This document shows, one piece after another, positions 1 to 5,577 of a DNA stretch of 9,431 bases. The stretch covers positions 1 through 9,431 of the forward strand of contig CALNBW010000295.1 of NCBI GenBank assembly GCA_937874815.1, read 5' to 3'. The stretch is from an uncultured Bacillota bacterium (GTDB taxonomy: Bacteria; Bacillota; UBA994; UBA5500). The translations under genes and the position numbers were made by a program. The notes under the pieces are model-generated. The model saw only the letters and a list, made by a program, of their open reading frames with translations, did not search any database and was not told where the DNA came from. Within the stretch, counting starts at the first letter, position 1. Every line of letters starts with the position of its first letter.

Positions 1-53
1 TCTAAGCACCTTTTATTAGAGGCCCCAATGCGCTTTACGCAGGGCCAACGACC
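1..53 (-). repeat. Inverted repeat copy 1 (left window edge)
   Basis: Read on the minus strand, this matches 3776-3828 on the plus strand at 49 of 53 bases without gaps. The four differences are two adjacent bases near the inner end and two in the A-rich part before the shared tip GGTGCTTAGA. The inner part can fold: GGCCC-TGCG pairs with CGCA-GGGCC around a TAAAG loop, with a TTG bulge. Copy 2 has lost the outer pairing, so the fold is probably not what is conserved. The window starts exactly at the tip, so the repeat may continue to the left, or the window may begin at a contig broken in a repeat. A mobile-element end is the leading idea, but no known family was recognised. Confidence 0.8.
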
Positions 54-82
54 TTATCCTGAACTATGAGCGATTTCTTCAA
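35..82 (-). pseudogene. Remnant C-terminus of a repeated protein (transposase-like?)
   Basis: On the minus strand an open frame reads LKKSLIVQDKVVGPA and then stops (TAA at 35-37), inside and just before repeat copy 1. The second copy, at 3747-3794, reads LKKSLRVWEKVVDPA and stops at the same place. Of the 15 aligned codons six are identical, five differ silently and four change the residue, a pattern that suggests both descend from a translated gene. Nothing of the rest of that gene is visible: the membrane-protein gene ends at 106, immediately upstream. The position of the tail beside a repeat tip would fit the end of an insertion sequence, but the family was not recognised. Confidence 0.35.
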
Positions 83-105
83 CAGCCCAAGCCGCCCCAA
101 CGTCA

Positions 106-576
106 CTATGCGCGCTGGGAACGCCAAAGTATAACTATGCCGGCCAAGATCAGCGTCGCTGCCATCACTGTTTCAAAGGAGATCCCATACTGATCTTCAA
201 GAATTAGAAAAAGGCCTACAGCAGTAACGATGCCACCTGGAATGGCTAGCGGCGCAAAAGAACCCCCCTGGAGACTGGCGCCAAGAAAGGCTAACCCTGG
301 TGCTAAAACCCAGAGTGATTGCACCCACGTATAGTTATCAAAGCCCTTGAGGGTAAGATAAAACGGCACGCTCAGGAAAATAAACAGCAGGGCTGGGAAC
401 AAATACGCGCAGTTGCCGCTGAAATAGTTCAACAGGAAATATCCTCCCAGAGCCAAGAAACCGAGGGAGATAGCCTCTACACCTAGCTGCAAATAGCCCA
501 GGTTAGCCGCTAAGCCCAGGCAACCAGCAATAACCAAAACCACCCCTAGGAAAACACCCTTAGTTTGTTTTGACAC
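106..576 (-). CDS. Hypothetical six-helix membrane protein
   Basis: Encodes about 156 residues, almost all hydrophobic. Roughly six membrane helices can be drawn, near residues 8-27, 33-52, 58-76, 86-103, 107-126 and 133-151. Loops are short and the end is basic (WRSQRA). No catalytic motif is visible. The size and Gly/Leu-rich helices resemble small Firmicute membrane proteins of the DUF5668/LiaF-like kind, but this is only a general resemblance. Two GTG codons are possible starts. The one at 576 has GGAG five bases upstream, whereas the one at 582 overlaps that same GGAG, so 576 is preferred. The gene lies downstream of and in the same direction as the DUF3825-type gene, 68 bases away. Its stop is followed directly by the protein remnant and repeat copy 1. 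Confidence 0.75.
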   Translation of the reverse strand: MSKQTKGVFLGVVLVIAGCLGLAANLGYLQLGVEAISLGFLALGGYFLLNYFSGNCAYLFPALLFIFLSVPFYLTLKGFDNYTWVQSLWVLAPGLAFLGASLQGGSFAPLAIPGGIVTAVGLFLILEDQYGISFETVMAATLILAGIVILWRSQRA

Positions 577-600
577 CTTCACTCCCCCCGTCTATCACAA

Positions 601-613
601 TGGGAACATCCCA
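601..613. other. Short palindrome upstream of membrane-protein gene
   Basis: TGGGAACATCCCA is a perfect 5-base inverted repeat around ACA, about 25 bases before the start of the membrane-protein gene. It could be a small operator or RNA hairpin. It does not match a LexA, Fur or other operator that I know, and a palindrome this short can arise by chance. Confidence 0.2.
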
Positions 614-644
614 CTGCCCTAAGTTTACCCCGCAGAGCCTCCCG

Positions 645-1481
645 TTAAGGTTTAAGCCAATCACTTTCCGGCTTAGCAATCAAACGAGCGTTATTATAAG
701 CCATGTCAATAGTGAGGCAAGTGCGCCCTTGATAGATTGAGCCTTCCTTGTAAATGACCAGTGCCGCATCCGGCACATTGCTTTCCAGACAAAGCGGCAA
801 AAGCAGCTGTACACGCCCTTCATAGTATTGCGGCACAGCCAAACGATAGTTGGCGGCTACTTTTTTCTTGGCTAAGTTGACAGCCCCACTAAACACATTC
901 ATTAATAGTTCTCGTCGCTCCGGGCTCTGAAAAATGCGTGGCAGGCGAGCTACATTATTAGGGTTGGTTAGGATATGATCAACGTTAACCCTGATCTCTT
1001 GACGGTAATCAAAAACTAACTCCGAAATGTCTTTGAAGTACTCCGCTCGCGTAGGCAGCGGCACGAAGTCGTTAAGTTCGAGATCGCTCTCACGCACGAA
1101 GCCCATCATATACCAAGGTTGCGCATCCTCCCTGCGGTTGCGGGTGAAAAACCCAAAGATCTGCTCATAATTTGTAGTGTAAAGACCAGTATTAAAGCAA
1201 GCCTTGTCTCCAACAATCGCTATTTTGGCCTGTTTAAGCTTAGGATCGTCAGTGCTATCATATTCCTCTTTTAGGCGTTTAAAGGTGTGATGAATATAGT
1301 TATAGAGAATGGGATGTTTGTACTGCTGCTGCTCTGCAGTGGGAGACTGAAACTGCCAATCCTCCTTGGCAGCCAAAGGAGGAGCGCTTAGCTCATCTAG
1401 CATGCCTTCGAAGTCTTTGCAGTAGGCAAACTCAAATAAGGGCCATCTCCTATCACTAGTTAATGAAACCGACAAGATCAT
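645..1481 (-). CDS. DUF3825 domain-containing protein
   Basis: A soluble protein of 278 residues with no signal peptide or membrane helix. The central stretch, around residues 92-112, reads KACFNTGLYTTNYEQIFGFF and matches my memory of the DUF3825 signature (FNTGL followed by an aromatic-rich run). DUF3825 proteins have been linked to nucleic-acid-related domains such as NYN and OST-HTH, but this protein has no added domain, so its job is unknown. Later conserved-looking parts include the FDYRQEIRVNVDHIL stretch (about 157-171) and RLPRIFQSPERRELLMNVF (about 179-197). The ATG at 1481 is preferred: AAGGA lies seven bases upstream. The TTG at 1484 would place the ribosome site against the codon. 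It may be transcribed together with the membrane protein downstream. Confidence 0.7.
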   Translation of the reverse strand: MILSVSLTSDRRWPLFEFAYCKDFEGMLDELSAPPLAAKEDWQFQSPTAEQQQYKHPILYNYIHHTFKRLKEEYDSTDDPKLKQAKIAIVGDKACFNTGLYTTNYEQIFGFFTRNRREDAQPWYMMGFVRESDLELNDFVPLPTRAEYFKDISELVFDYRQEIRVNVDHILTNPNNVARLPRIFQSPERRELLMNVFSGAVNLAKKKVAANYRLAVPQYYEGRVQLLLPLCLESNVPDAALVIYKEGSIYQGRTCLTIDMAYNNARLIAKPESDWLKP

Positions 1482-1666
1482 CAATCCTTCCTTTCAGCTT
1501 ATGCTGCTATCAACATTCGCCGCAAAGGTGGTTGTCTCCTGTTTACCTTCCGCTCGTTTTCCGCATTTTGTTTGAATTCCCCATAACAGCAGGTAAATGC
1601 ATTACAATAGCCAAATTAAAGGTACAAGCCTCTTATTATCTGTGTTTTCACTGACACCACAGACCA

Positions 1667-1697
1667 TTGACCGCAACGCATAGGCGCTCTGGACAAT
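1667..1697 (+). promoter_or_regulatory. Weak candidate promoter for the dcyD-like gene
   Basis: TTGACC (1667-1672) is followed 19 bases later by GACAAT (1692-1697), about 40 bases before the start of the desulfhydrase-like gene. The first box is good, but the second matches only four of six consensus bases and the spacer is long. The rest of 1485-1736, between the divergent genes, holds no gene or strong structure that I can see. Confidence 0.25.
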
Positions 1698-1736
1698 GAC
1701 GCCTCGCGCCCAATCAACTAAAGGGGGACTGATGTA

Positions 1737-2716
1737 ATGCTTTTCTCACGTTTCCCGCGCGTGCAGCTAGCTACCCTGCCAACGCCCCTACAACATCTGC
1801 CGCGTTATGGTGAGCTGACCAATCATCCGCAGTTATACATTAAGCGGGATGATTTTATGGCCCTCGGTATGGGCGGCAACAAACTGCGCAGTTCTGGTTA
1901 GGAACGGCGCTCGCGCAAGAGGCAGACGTAATCGTCGCTTGCGGTCGGCCCGAATCGAACCAGTGCCGGTTAACAGCCGCCGCTGCTGCCAAACTCGGCC
2001 TTGATTGTATTCTGCTACATAATACAGAGCAACCTGACCTGCTTCAAGGTAATATCTTGCTGAGCCATCTTTTTGGTGCCCAGTCCATCTATCTAGGAGA
2101 AATAGATGAAGACTCACGGCAGCGGCATGCTATCGTACTGGTAGAACGCCTGCGAGCCGCAGGGCGCAAACCTTATCTGATTGGCGAAAACGTGGCCCTT
2201 GGTTGTCTAGGCTATGTTAACGCGGCCCTCGAGTTGCACCAGCAGGCCTTAGCGCAGAACATCGACCTACGACAGGTGGTGATTGTAGGTGCCATGGGCG
2301 GAACTGCTGCCGGCTTCCTATTCGGCACAGCCCTCCTCGGGCACCCCTTCCATGTACATGTGATCAGTGTTGAGTATCCCCAAGAGCAACTCTGGTCTAT
2401 TCTGAAGACGAATTTCGCCAACATAGGTGCTCTCCTTGAGCTTACCCCTAGTGCCACACTGGCAGAAGTAACGACTGTGCATGCCGAGTACCTGGGGCCG
2501 GGCTACGCCCTCCCCACTCCTGAGTCAATACAAACTATACGTGACCTAGCCAAGACAGAAGGCATCCTGCTCGAGAACGTCTATACCAGTAAGACTGTTT
2601 GGGGCATGCGCGACCTTATCGCCCGCGGCATCATTTCAACCCAGGAAGCCACCTGTGTCATTCACACCGGCGGCGGCCCGGCCTTGTTCGCTCAGGCGGA
2701 ACTGTACCAACCTTAA
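1737..2716 (+). pseudogene. dcyD: D-cysteine desulfhydrase / ACC deaminase-like, frameshifted
   Basis: Intact homologues are PLP enzymes that convert D-cysteine to pyruvate, ammonia and sulfide, or deaminate related substrates. The first frame starts at ATG 1737, with AGGGGG upstream, and reads through RDDF and GGNKLR; the lysine of GGNK (codon 49) is the expected PLP-binding residue. It then meets TAG at 1899-1901. The second frame resumes at 1892 with FWLGTALAQEADVIVACG and continues with PESNQ, the phosphate-loop-like VGAMGGTAAG and HTGGGPALF to the stop at 2716. Family members read RKLE-F/Y after the lysine; here KLE is gone and only two bases remain, which fits a 7-base deletion near 1890. 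Everything else, about 325 codons, is well preserved, so the event is recent or a sequence error. A late TTG (2057) opens a 219-codon frame lacking the lysine, which should be inactive. Confidence 0.85.
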
Positions 2717-2763
2717 ACGCACTACTACGAGCTATGTGTGAGATTAGCAGTACAGGATAGGAC

Positions 2764-2789
2764 AAGGAGGTGCCATGCCAGTAGCATGA
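2764..2789 (+). promoter_or_regulatory. Strong SD with 4-codon leader ORF overlapping next start
   Basis: AAGGAGGTG at 2764-2772 lies four bases before ATG 2775, which opens only MPVA and stops at TGA 2787-2789. That stop overlaps the ATG at 2786 of the exported protein in the arrangement ATGA. From the ribosome site to ATG 2786 is 15 bases, longer than usual. Either ribosomes skip to the second start or a tiny leader is translated first and couples to it. Confidence 0.45.
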
Positions 2790-3178
2790 GAAAGATCTTT
2801 ATAGTTGTACTCGTTGCCACCCTAGTTCTCATCTTGCCCGACTGTACTAACACTAAGATTGAGGTTACTGGCAATGCTCTTGCCTTTGCTTTCACCGGTA
2901 GGAAGCCCCCGTTTGGTGGTAGCACCTGTTATCTATCCTTCGTTGTTCCTGAGAGCAATATCCAACAGAATATAGAGCTAGGGCCCCACTACGCGGCTTC
3001 TGTAACCTACGCAGCCCCTTATGTTTTCATCCCCATGCACATGAACATCAAAGGAATCCAGGATATTACTGAATGGATTTACTACGTCAATATTCATGAT
3101 GGTAAACAAGGACGATTTCAGGTGGCTTGGCAGCCTATGGAGATACTTCCATATCATAGCAGGTTTTATACTCAGTAA
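2786..3178 (+). CDS. Small exported protein, possible lipoprotein
   Basis: Encodes 130 residues. It begins MRK followed by a strongly hydrophobic stretch (residues 4-17) and then LPDC, with cysteine at position 20. This resembles a lipoprotein signal, but aspartate just before the cysteine is not typical of a lipobox, so simple secretion or a membrane anchor is also possible. The mature part, about 110 residues, is rich in aromatic and beta-prone segments (TCYLSFVVPES, WIYYVNIHDG), suggesting a small beta fold. I do not recognise the family. An in-frame GTG at 2738 would add 16 charged residues before the signal peptide and has no good ribosome site, so ATG 2786 is preferred. It follows the broken desulfhydrase by 69 bases in the same direction and ends before a strong terminator. 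Confidence 0.65.
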   Translation: MRKIFIVVLVATLVLILPDCTNTKIEVTGNALAFAFTGRKPPFGGSTCYLSFVVPESNIQQNIELGPHYAASVTYAAPYVFIPMHMNIKGIQDITEWIYYVNIHDGKQGRFQVAWQPMEILPYHSRFYTQ

Positions 3179-3207
3179 AGACATCAGGCCTGGACGTCCA
3201 AGCAGAC

Positions 3208-3242
3208 AAAAACAGGGTATCGCCAACGATAACCCTGTTTTT
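3208..3242. terminator. Bidirectional intrinsic terminator
   Basis: AAAAACAGGGT-ATCG pairs with CGAT-ACCCTGTTTTT around a CCAA loop, with one unpaired A (3231 or 3232). The stem is flanked by A5 on one side and T5 on the other, so it can end transcripts in both directions. It sits between the convergent exported-protein gene (ends 3178) and desulfoferrodoxin (ends 3256) and should serve both. Confidence 0.9.
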
Positions 3243-3255
3243 GCGTGTCTAGCGT

Positions 3256-3636
3256 TTACTTGTCGCGCCACAGCCCATGCAGGTTGCAATAAGACCGAGC
3301 CTCAGTTACTTTTTCAAAGGGGGCACAGAAGTGAGCGACTGGAGGTTGGCCAGGCTTGAGGAATTCGCGGTAGACCTTGCCGTCGGCTACAACCTCAATC
3401 CACTCGATCCAGTGTGCGTCAATCATGGGATGGTCAACGCTGCCTACTTTCACCGTGGTACCTCCAGCAGCAGCTTCGATTACGGGGACATGCTTCTCGT
3501 GGGCGCTGTCTGCCGTTTGTGGAGCCATTAGTTCCATCGGTTGCCCACAGCAAACGAGCTCTCCAGCTCCAGTGTGTAACACCTCGACCATGTTACCGCA
3601 GATATTGCATTTATAGACCTGTCTTAGTTCCGTCAT
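3256..3636 (-). CDS. dfx: Desulfoferrodoxin (superoxide reductase)
   Basis: Reduces superoxide to hydrogen peroxide in the cytoplasm of anaerobes without making oxygen, using electrons usually supplied by rubredoxin. At 126 residues it has the usual length. The N-terminal desulforedoxin domain has Cys10, Cys13, Cys29 and Cys30 for the FeCys4 centre. The C-terminal neelaredoxin domain has the EKH motif (Glu47, Lys48, His49), His69, His75, Cys117 and His120 for the His4Cys catalytic iron. All expected ligands are present, so the enzyme should be active. The ATG at 3636 is chosen because AAGGAGGG lies about seven bases upstream; the frame is open 20 codons further, but that part overlaps the promoter. 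It is a single-gene unit with its own promoter, operator and terminator. Confidence 0.97.
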   Translation of the reverse strand: MTELRQVYKCNICGNMVEVLHTGAGELVCCGQPMELMAPQTADSAHEKHVPVIEAAAGGTTVKVGSVDHPMIDAHWIEWIEVVADGKVYREFLKPGQPPVAHFCAPFEKVTEARSYCNLHGLWRDK

Positions 3637-3667
3637 GTAAACACCCTCCTTAAGTTTCTCTGATTCT

Positions 3668-3696
3668 ATTATAGTAATGATTACTATTAACGTCAA
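3668..3696 (-). promoter_or_regulatory. Sigma-A promoter of dfx
   Basis: On the minus strand TTGACG (3696-3691), a 17-base spacer and a perfect TATAAT (3673-3668) form a near-consensus promoter. Transcription should start near 3661, giving a leader of about 25 bases before the dfx ATG. Confidence 0.9.
3671..3687. promoter_or_regulatory. Fur-family operator (PerR/Zur/Fur-like box)
   Basis: ATAGTAAT-G-ATTACTAT is a perfect 8-1-8 palindrome between the -35 box of the dfx promoter and its -10 box, which it overlaps by three bases. Its TAGTAAT-N-ATTACTA core has the 7-1-7 form of Fur-family sites. It differs from the Zur consensus (TCGTAATNATTACGA) at two positions and from the PerR consensus (TTATAATNATTATAA) at four. 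Control of a superoxide reductase would most simply be by PerR, released under oxidative stress. Which regulator binds cannot be told from sequence alone. Confidence 0.75.
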
Positions 3697-3746
3697 GTGC
3701 CTTCTCTAAAGAAATAGCGTAGACCAGCATGTGCCGTCCGAGACCA

Positions 3747-3794
3747 CTGAAGAAGTCCCTTAGAGTCTGGGAGAAGGTCGTTGATCCTGCGTAA
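3747..3794 (+). pseudogene. Second copy of the C-terminal protein remnant
   Basis: Reads LKKSLRVWEKVVDPA and then TAA (3792-3794), the partner of the tail at 35-82. The frame is open only from 3723, after an in-frame TAG at 3720-3722, so at most 23 codons are available and no gene is likely. Similarity to the first copy fades upstream of about 3747 and continues downstream of the stop as the non-coding repeat. It is best read as the end of a lost mobile-element gene, though the family is unidentified. Confidence 0.35.
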
Positions 3795-3828
3795 AGCGCA
3801 TTGGGGCCTCAAATGAAAGGTGCTTAGA
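3776..3828 (+). repeat. Inverted repeat copy 2
   Basis: Partner of 1-53 in opposite orientation, with 49 of 53 bases identical; the two tips (GGTGCTTAGA) point outward from the 3.7 kb segment between them. The pair could be two insertion-sequence ends or a dispersed repeat. Recombination between inverted copies would flip the segment that carries dfx, the desulfhydrase pseudogene and the DUF3825-type gene. Confidence 0.85.
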
Positions 3829-3902
3829 CATCGGCGGTTAAAGGCGGCCAACTGTTTGAGCTTAGGCGAGTTTTGGCCGCCTCAGTCGATGGCTAAGCAC
3901 CT
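3818..3902. repeat. Fold-back inverted repeat at the tip of copy 2
   Basis: The outer arms, AGGTGCTTAGACATCG at 3818-3833 and its complement at 3887-3902, match at 15 of 16 bases. Nested inside is a perfect 10-base pair of arms, AGGCGGCCAA (3842-3851) and TTGGCCGCCT (3873-3882), around a 21-base loop. The outer arm contains the tip of repeat copy 2, so a third copy of that tip lies here facing the other way. The structure lies downstream of the cyclophilin operon and, read on the minus strand, its inner stem is followed by TTTAA, so it may also slow or end transcription. The rest of 3697-3994 holds no gene that I can support. Confidence 0.75.
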
Positions 3903-3994
3903 ACCTACGGTATCAGGCCACACGCGCGCGAGTAGGACCACGACCTTTATAGGCAGTCTCGTGCCGTCCCCCTGGTCCACGGGCGCATGCGTGC

Positions 3995-4531
3995 TTAGCG
4001 ACCTATTGTCTCCGGGGCAGGATAATCTATACCGAAGGTATCCACGGTGACACTGGCCATCTTTTGTTCTTCGCGGGGCTGGTCAGAGCGATCGCGCGGT
4101 GTGCTCACAATGGCATCGGCTACGTCGAGACCGCTGAGCACTTTGCCGAAGGCGGCGTATTGCCCGTCCAGGTGAGGGGAATCGGCCACCATGATAAAAA
4201 ACTGGGAACCAGCCGAGTCGGGATTAGCGGCACGAGCCATGGAAATAACCCCGCGGGAATGCTTGAGATCGTTGGCAAAGCCGTTACCAGAGAACTCGCC
4301 CTTAATGGAGTAGCCGGGGCCCCCCGTGCCAGTGCCTTTGGGGTCTCCTCCCTGAATCATGAAGCCAGGAATAACCCGGTGAAAAATGGTGCCATCATAA
4401 TAGCCCTTTTTCACCAGTGAGATGAAGTTGCTCACTGTGTTAGGGGCGATATGGGGGTATAGCTCAACCTCGATCTGGCCCCCATTGGCCATGTTGATAG
4501 TGACTACAGGATTCTGCTTAGCATCGGTCAT
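3995..4531 (-). CDS. ppiB: Peptidyl-prolyl isomerase, cyclophilin type (cytoplasmic)
   Basis: Speeds cis-trans isomerisation of proline peptide bonds in folding proteins. At 178 residues it is one cyclophilin domain with no signal peptide, so it should be cytoplasmic. FHRVIPGFMIQGGD (50-63) supplies the catalytic arginine (Arg52), Phe57 and Gln60; SAGSQFFIM (106-114) and HLDGQYAAFG (120-129) complete the active site. Histidine replaces the tryptophan of human cyclophilin A at the cyclosporin-contact position, as is common in bacteria, which suggests weak cyclosporin binding. The start has AAAGGAAG nine bases upstream. It lies 28 bases after the lipoprotein cyclophilin, and both end YPAP(E/Q)T(I/V)(G/A)R, which marks the two as duplicates. 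Confidence 0.95.
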   Translation of the reverse strand: MTDAKQNPVVTINMANGGQIEVELYPHIAPNTVSNFISLVKKGYYDGTIFHRVIPGFMIQGGDPKGTGTGGPGYSIKGEFSGNGFANDLKHSRGVISMARAANPDSAGSQFFIMVADSPHLDGQYAAFGKVLSGLDVADAIVSTPRDRSDQPREEQKMASVTVDTFGIDYPAPETIGR

Positions 4532-4552
4532 GTCTGTTATCTTCCTTTCTTC

Positions 4553-4570
4553 TAGCTCGCTAACGAGCTA
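4553..4570. other. Hairpin across the stop codon between the cyclophilin genes
   Basis: TAGCTCG and CGAGCTA form a perfect 7-base stem around a 4-base loop that includes most of the upstream gene's stop codon (4560-4562). No T-tract follows on the minus strand, so it is not an intrinsic terminator. It lies just before the ribosome site of the downstream cyclophilin and could affect its translation or mRNA decay. Confidence 0.4.
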
Positions 4571-5555
4571 CTGTTTGCGGTGCCGGGTAGGTAACGTCAA
4601 ACACATCAACTACTATGCTCTGGATCTGCGGCGGGTCTAGCGCCAGGCTCATTTGGCTGCCATCGTTCGGCACCTGCGCAATACGGTCAGCTACTTCTTG
4701 GCCAGAGATGATCTTGCCGAAAGCAGCATATTGCCCATCAAGGTGGGGCGCATCACCCGTCATAATAAAGAACTGCGAACCCGCCGTATCTGGTGGCTCA
4801 GAACGAGCCATAGAGATAACGCCCTTGGTGTGCAACAAGTTGTTAGTAAAGCCATTGGCGGCAAACTCGCCCTTGATGGCGTAGCCAGGCCCACCCATAC
4901 CGTTGCCTTGAGGGTCGCCTCCCTGGATCATGAAACCGGGAACGACACGATGAAAGGTGAGGCCGTTGTAAAAACCCTGCTGCGCCAAGGAAATAAAGTT
5001 GTTTACTGTATTGGGGGCAACGTCTGGGTAGAGCTCTAGCTGCATGCGGCCTCCATCTTGCATAGTAATGGTGGCAATGGGATTCTTGTCTGTCTGCATA
5101 CTTGCCTCAAAGGCCGATTGCAGGGCTTCAAGTTCGGCTGCATTTTTCACTTGCGGTATCTTCTTAGCAAGCTTCTCCAGATCAATGGCCAAAACATAGT
5201 CGGGCTGTTTGATCACTTCCTTTTGCTGATCCTTAGCTAGTTCTTCTTCTCGTACATAGATCAGTTGCTTCTTGCTGACCTTAGCTAGCTCTTGCCGCTC
5301 GCCTTTGCCTGTAAGGTAAGTTCCTTTGCTAAATAAGCTGAACCTACTTTCTGCTACAGTATAGGCGGTAAGCGGGCGGTAGTTGCCATGCAGCATATGG
5401 ATCTCGCCATCGGCCCCTTCGTAGAGCCAGACCAGAGAACCCCGGTATTTAAACTGCGCGTCGTGTACTTGAATTGCATGTTGTGGGCTTTGCTGACAGC
5501 CAACCAAGGGGATGGTCAGCAATACCAGTAATCCCAACGCGATTAGCTTCTTCAC
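4560..5555 (-). CDS. Cyclophilin-type peptidyl-prolyl isomerase lipoprotein
   Basis: A 331-residue, surface-anchored folding factor. It starts VKKLIALG and has a lipobox LVGC with Cys20, so it should be lipid-linked on the outer face of the cytoplasmic membrane. Residues 21 to about 155 form a part I do not recognise, including a charged, helix-prone stretch around 98-150. The cyclophilin domain fills about 159-331, with FHRVVPGFMIQGGD (201-214), a TAGSQFFIM motif and HLDGQYAAFG, so catalysis is expected. GTG 5555 is chosen: GGAG lies five bases upstream and it places the basic residues directly before the hydrophobic run. A TTG at 5591 would overlap the upstream gene. The gap to that SagB-like gene is 22 bases, so they are probably co-transcribed. 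It may help fold exported proteins, as PrsA does in related bacteria. Confidence 0.93.
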   Translation of the reverse strand: MKKLIALGLLVLLTIPLVGCQQSPQHAIQVHDAQFKYRGSLVWLYEGADGEIHMLHGNYRPLTAYTVAESRFSLFSKGTYLTGKGERQELAKVSKKQLIYVREEELAKDQQKEVIKQPDYVLAIDLEKLAKKIPQVKNAAELEALQSAFEASMQTDKNPIATITMQDGGRMQLELYPDVAPNTVNNFISLAQQGFYNGLTFHRVVPGFMIQGGDPQGNGMGGPGYAIKGEFAANGFTNNLLHTKGVISMARSEPPDTAGSQFFIMTGDAPHLDGQYAAFGKIISGQEVADRIAQVPNDGSQMSLALDPPQIQSIVVDVFDVTYPAPQTVAR

Positions 5556-5577
5556 TCTGTCTCCACTCCTTGGTGCT

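Noticed and set aside
1463..1654. 63-codon plus-strand frame overlapping the DUF3825 gene start
   Set aside because: It lacks a ribosome site, has low-complexity unlikely composition, and lies across the upstream region of the divergent genes.
1887..1901. Programmed frameshift in the desulfhydrase-like gene
   Set aside because: No slippery heptamer or stimulatory structure is visible, and residues KLE expected in the family are missing, which points to a deletion or sequence error.
1833..2117. Minus-strand 94-codon frame inside the desulfhydrase pseudogene
   Set aside because: It is an antisense shadow; the plus strand shows family motifs throughout.
1..3828. Composite transposon
   Set aside because: No transposase of any length beyond a ~15-residue tail is present, and target-site duplications cannot be checked because the left flank is outside the window.
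3820..4050. Plus-strand 76-codon frame over the fold-back and cyclophilin end
   Set aside because: It is composed of the inverted repeat and antisense of the cyclophilin C-terminus, with no ribosome site or recognisable protein.
4064..5039. Several plus-strand frames opposite the cyclophilins
   Set aside because: They mirror each other because the two isomerase genes are duplicates; all are antisense shadows of conserved domains.
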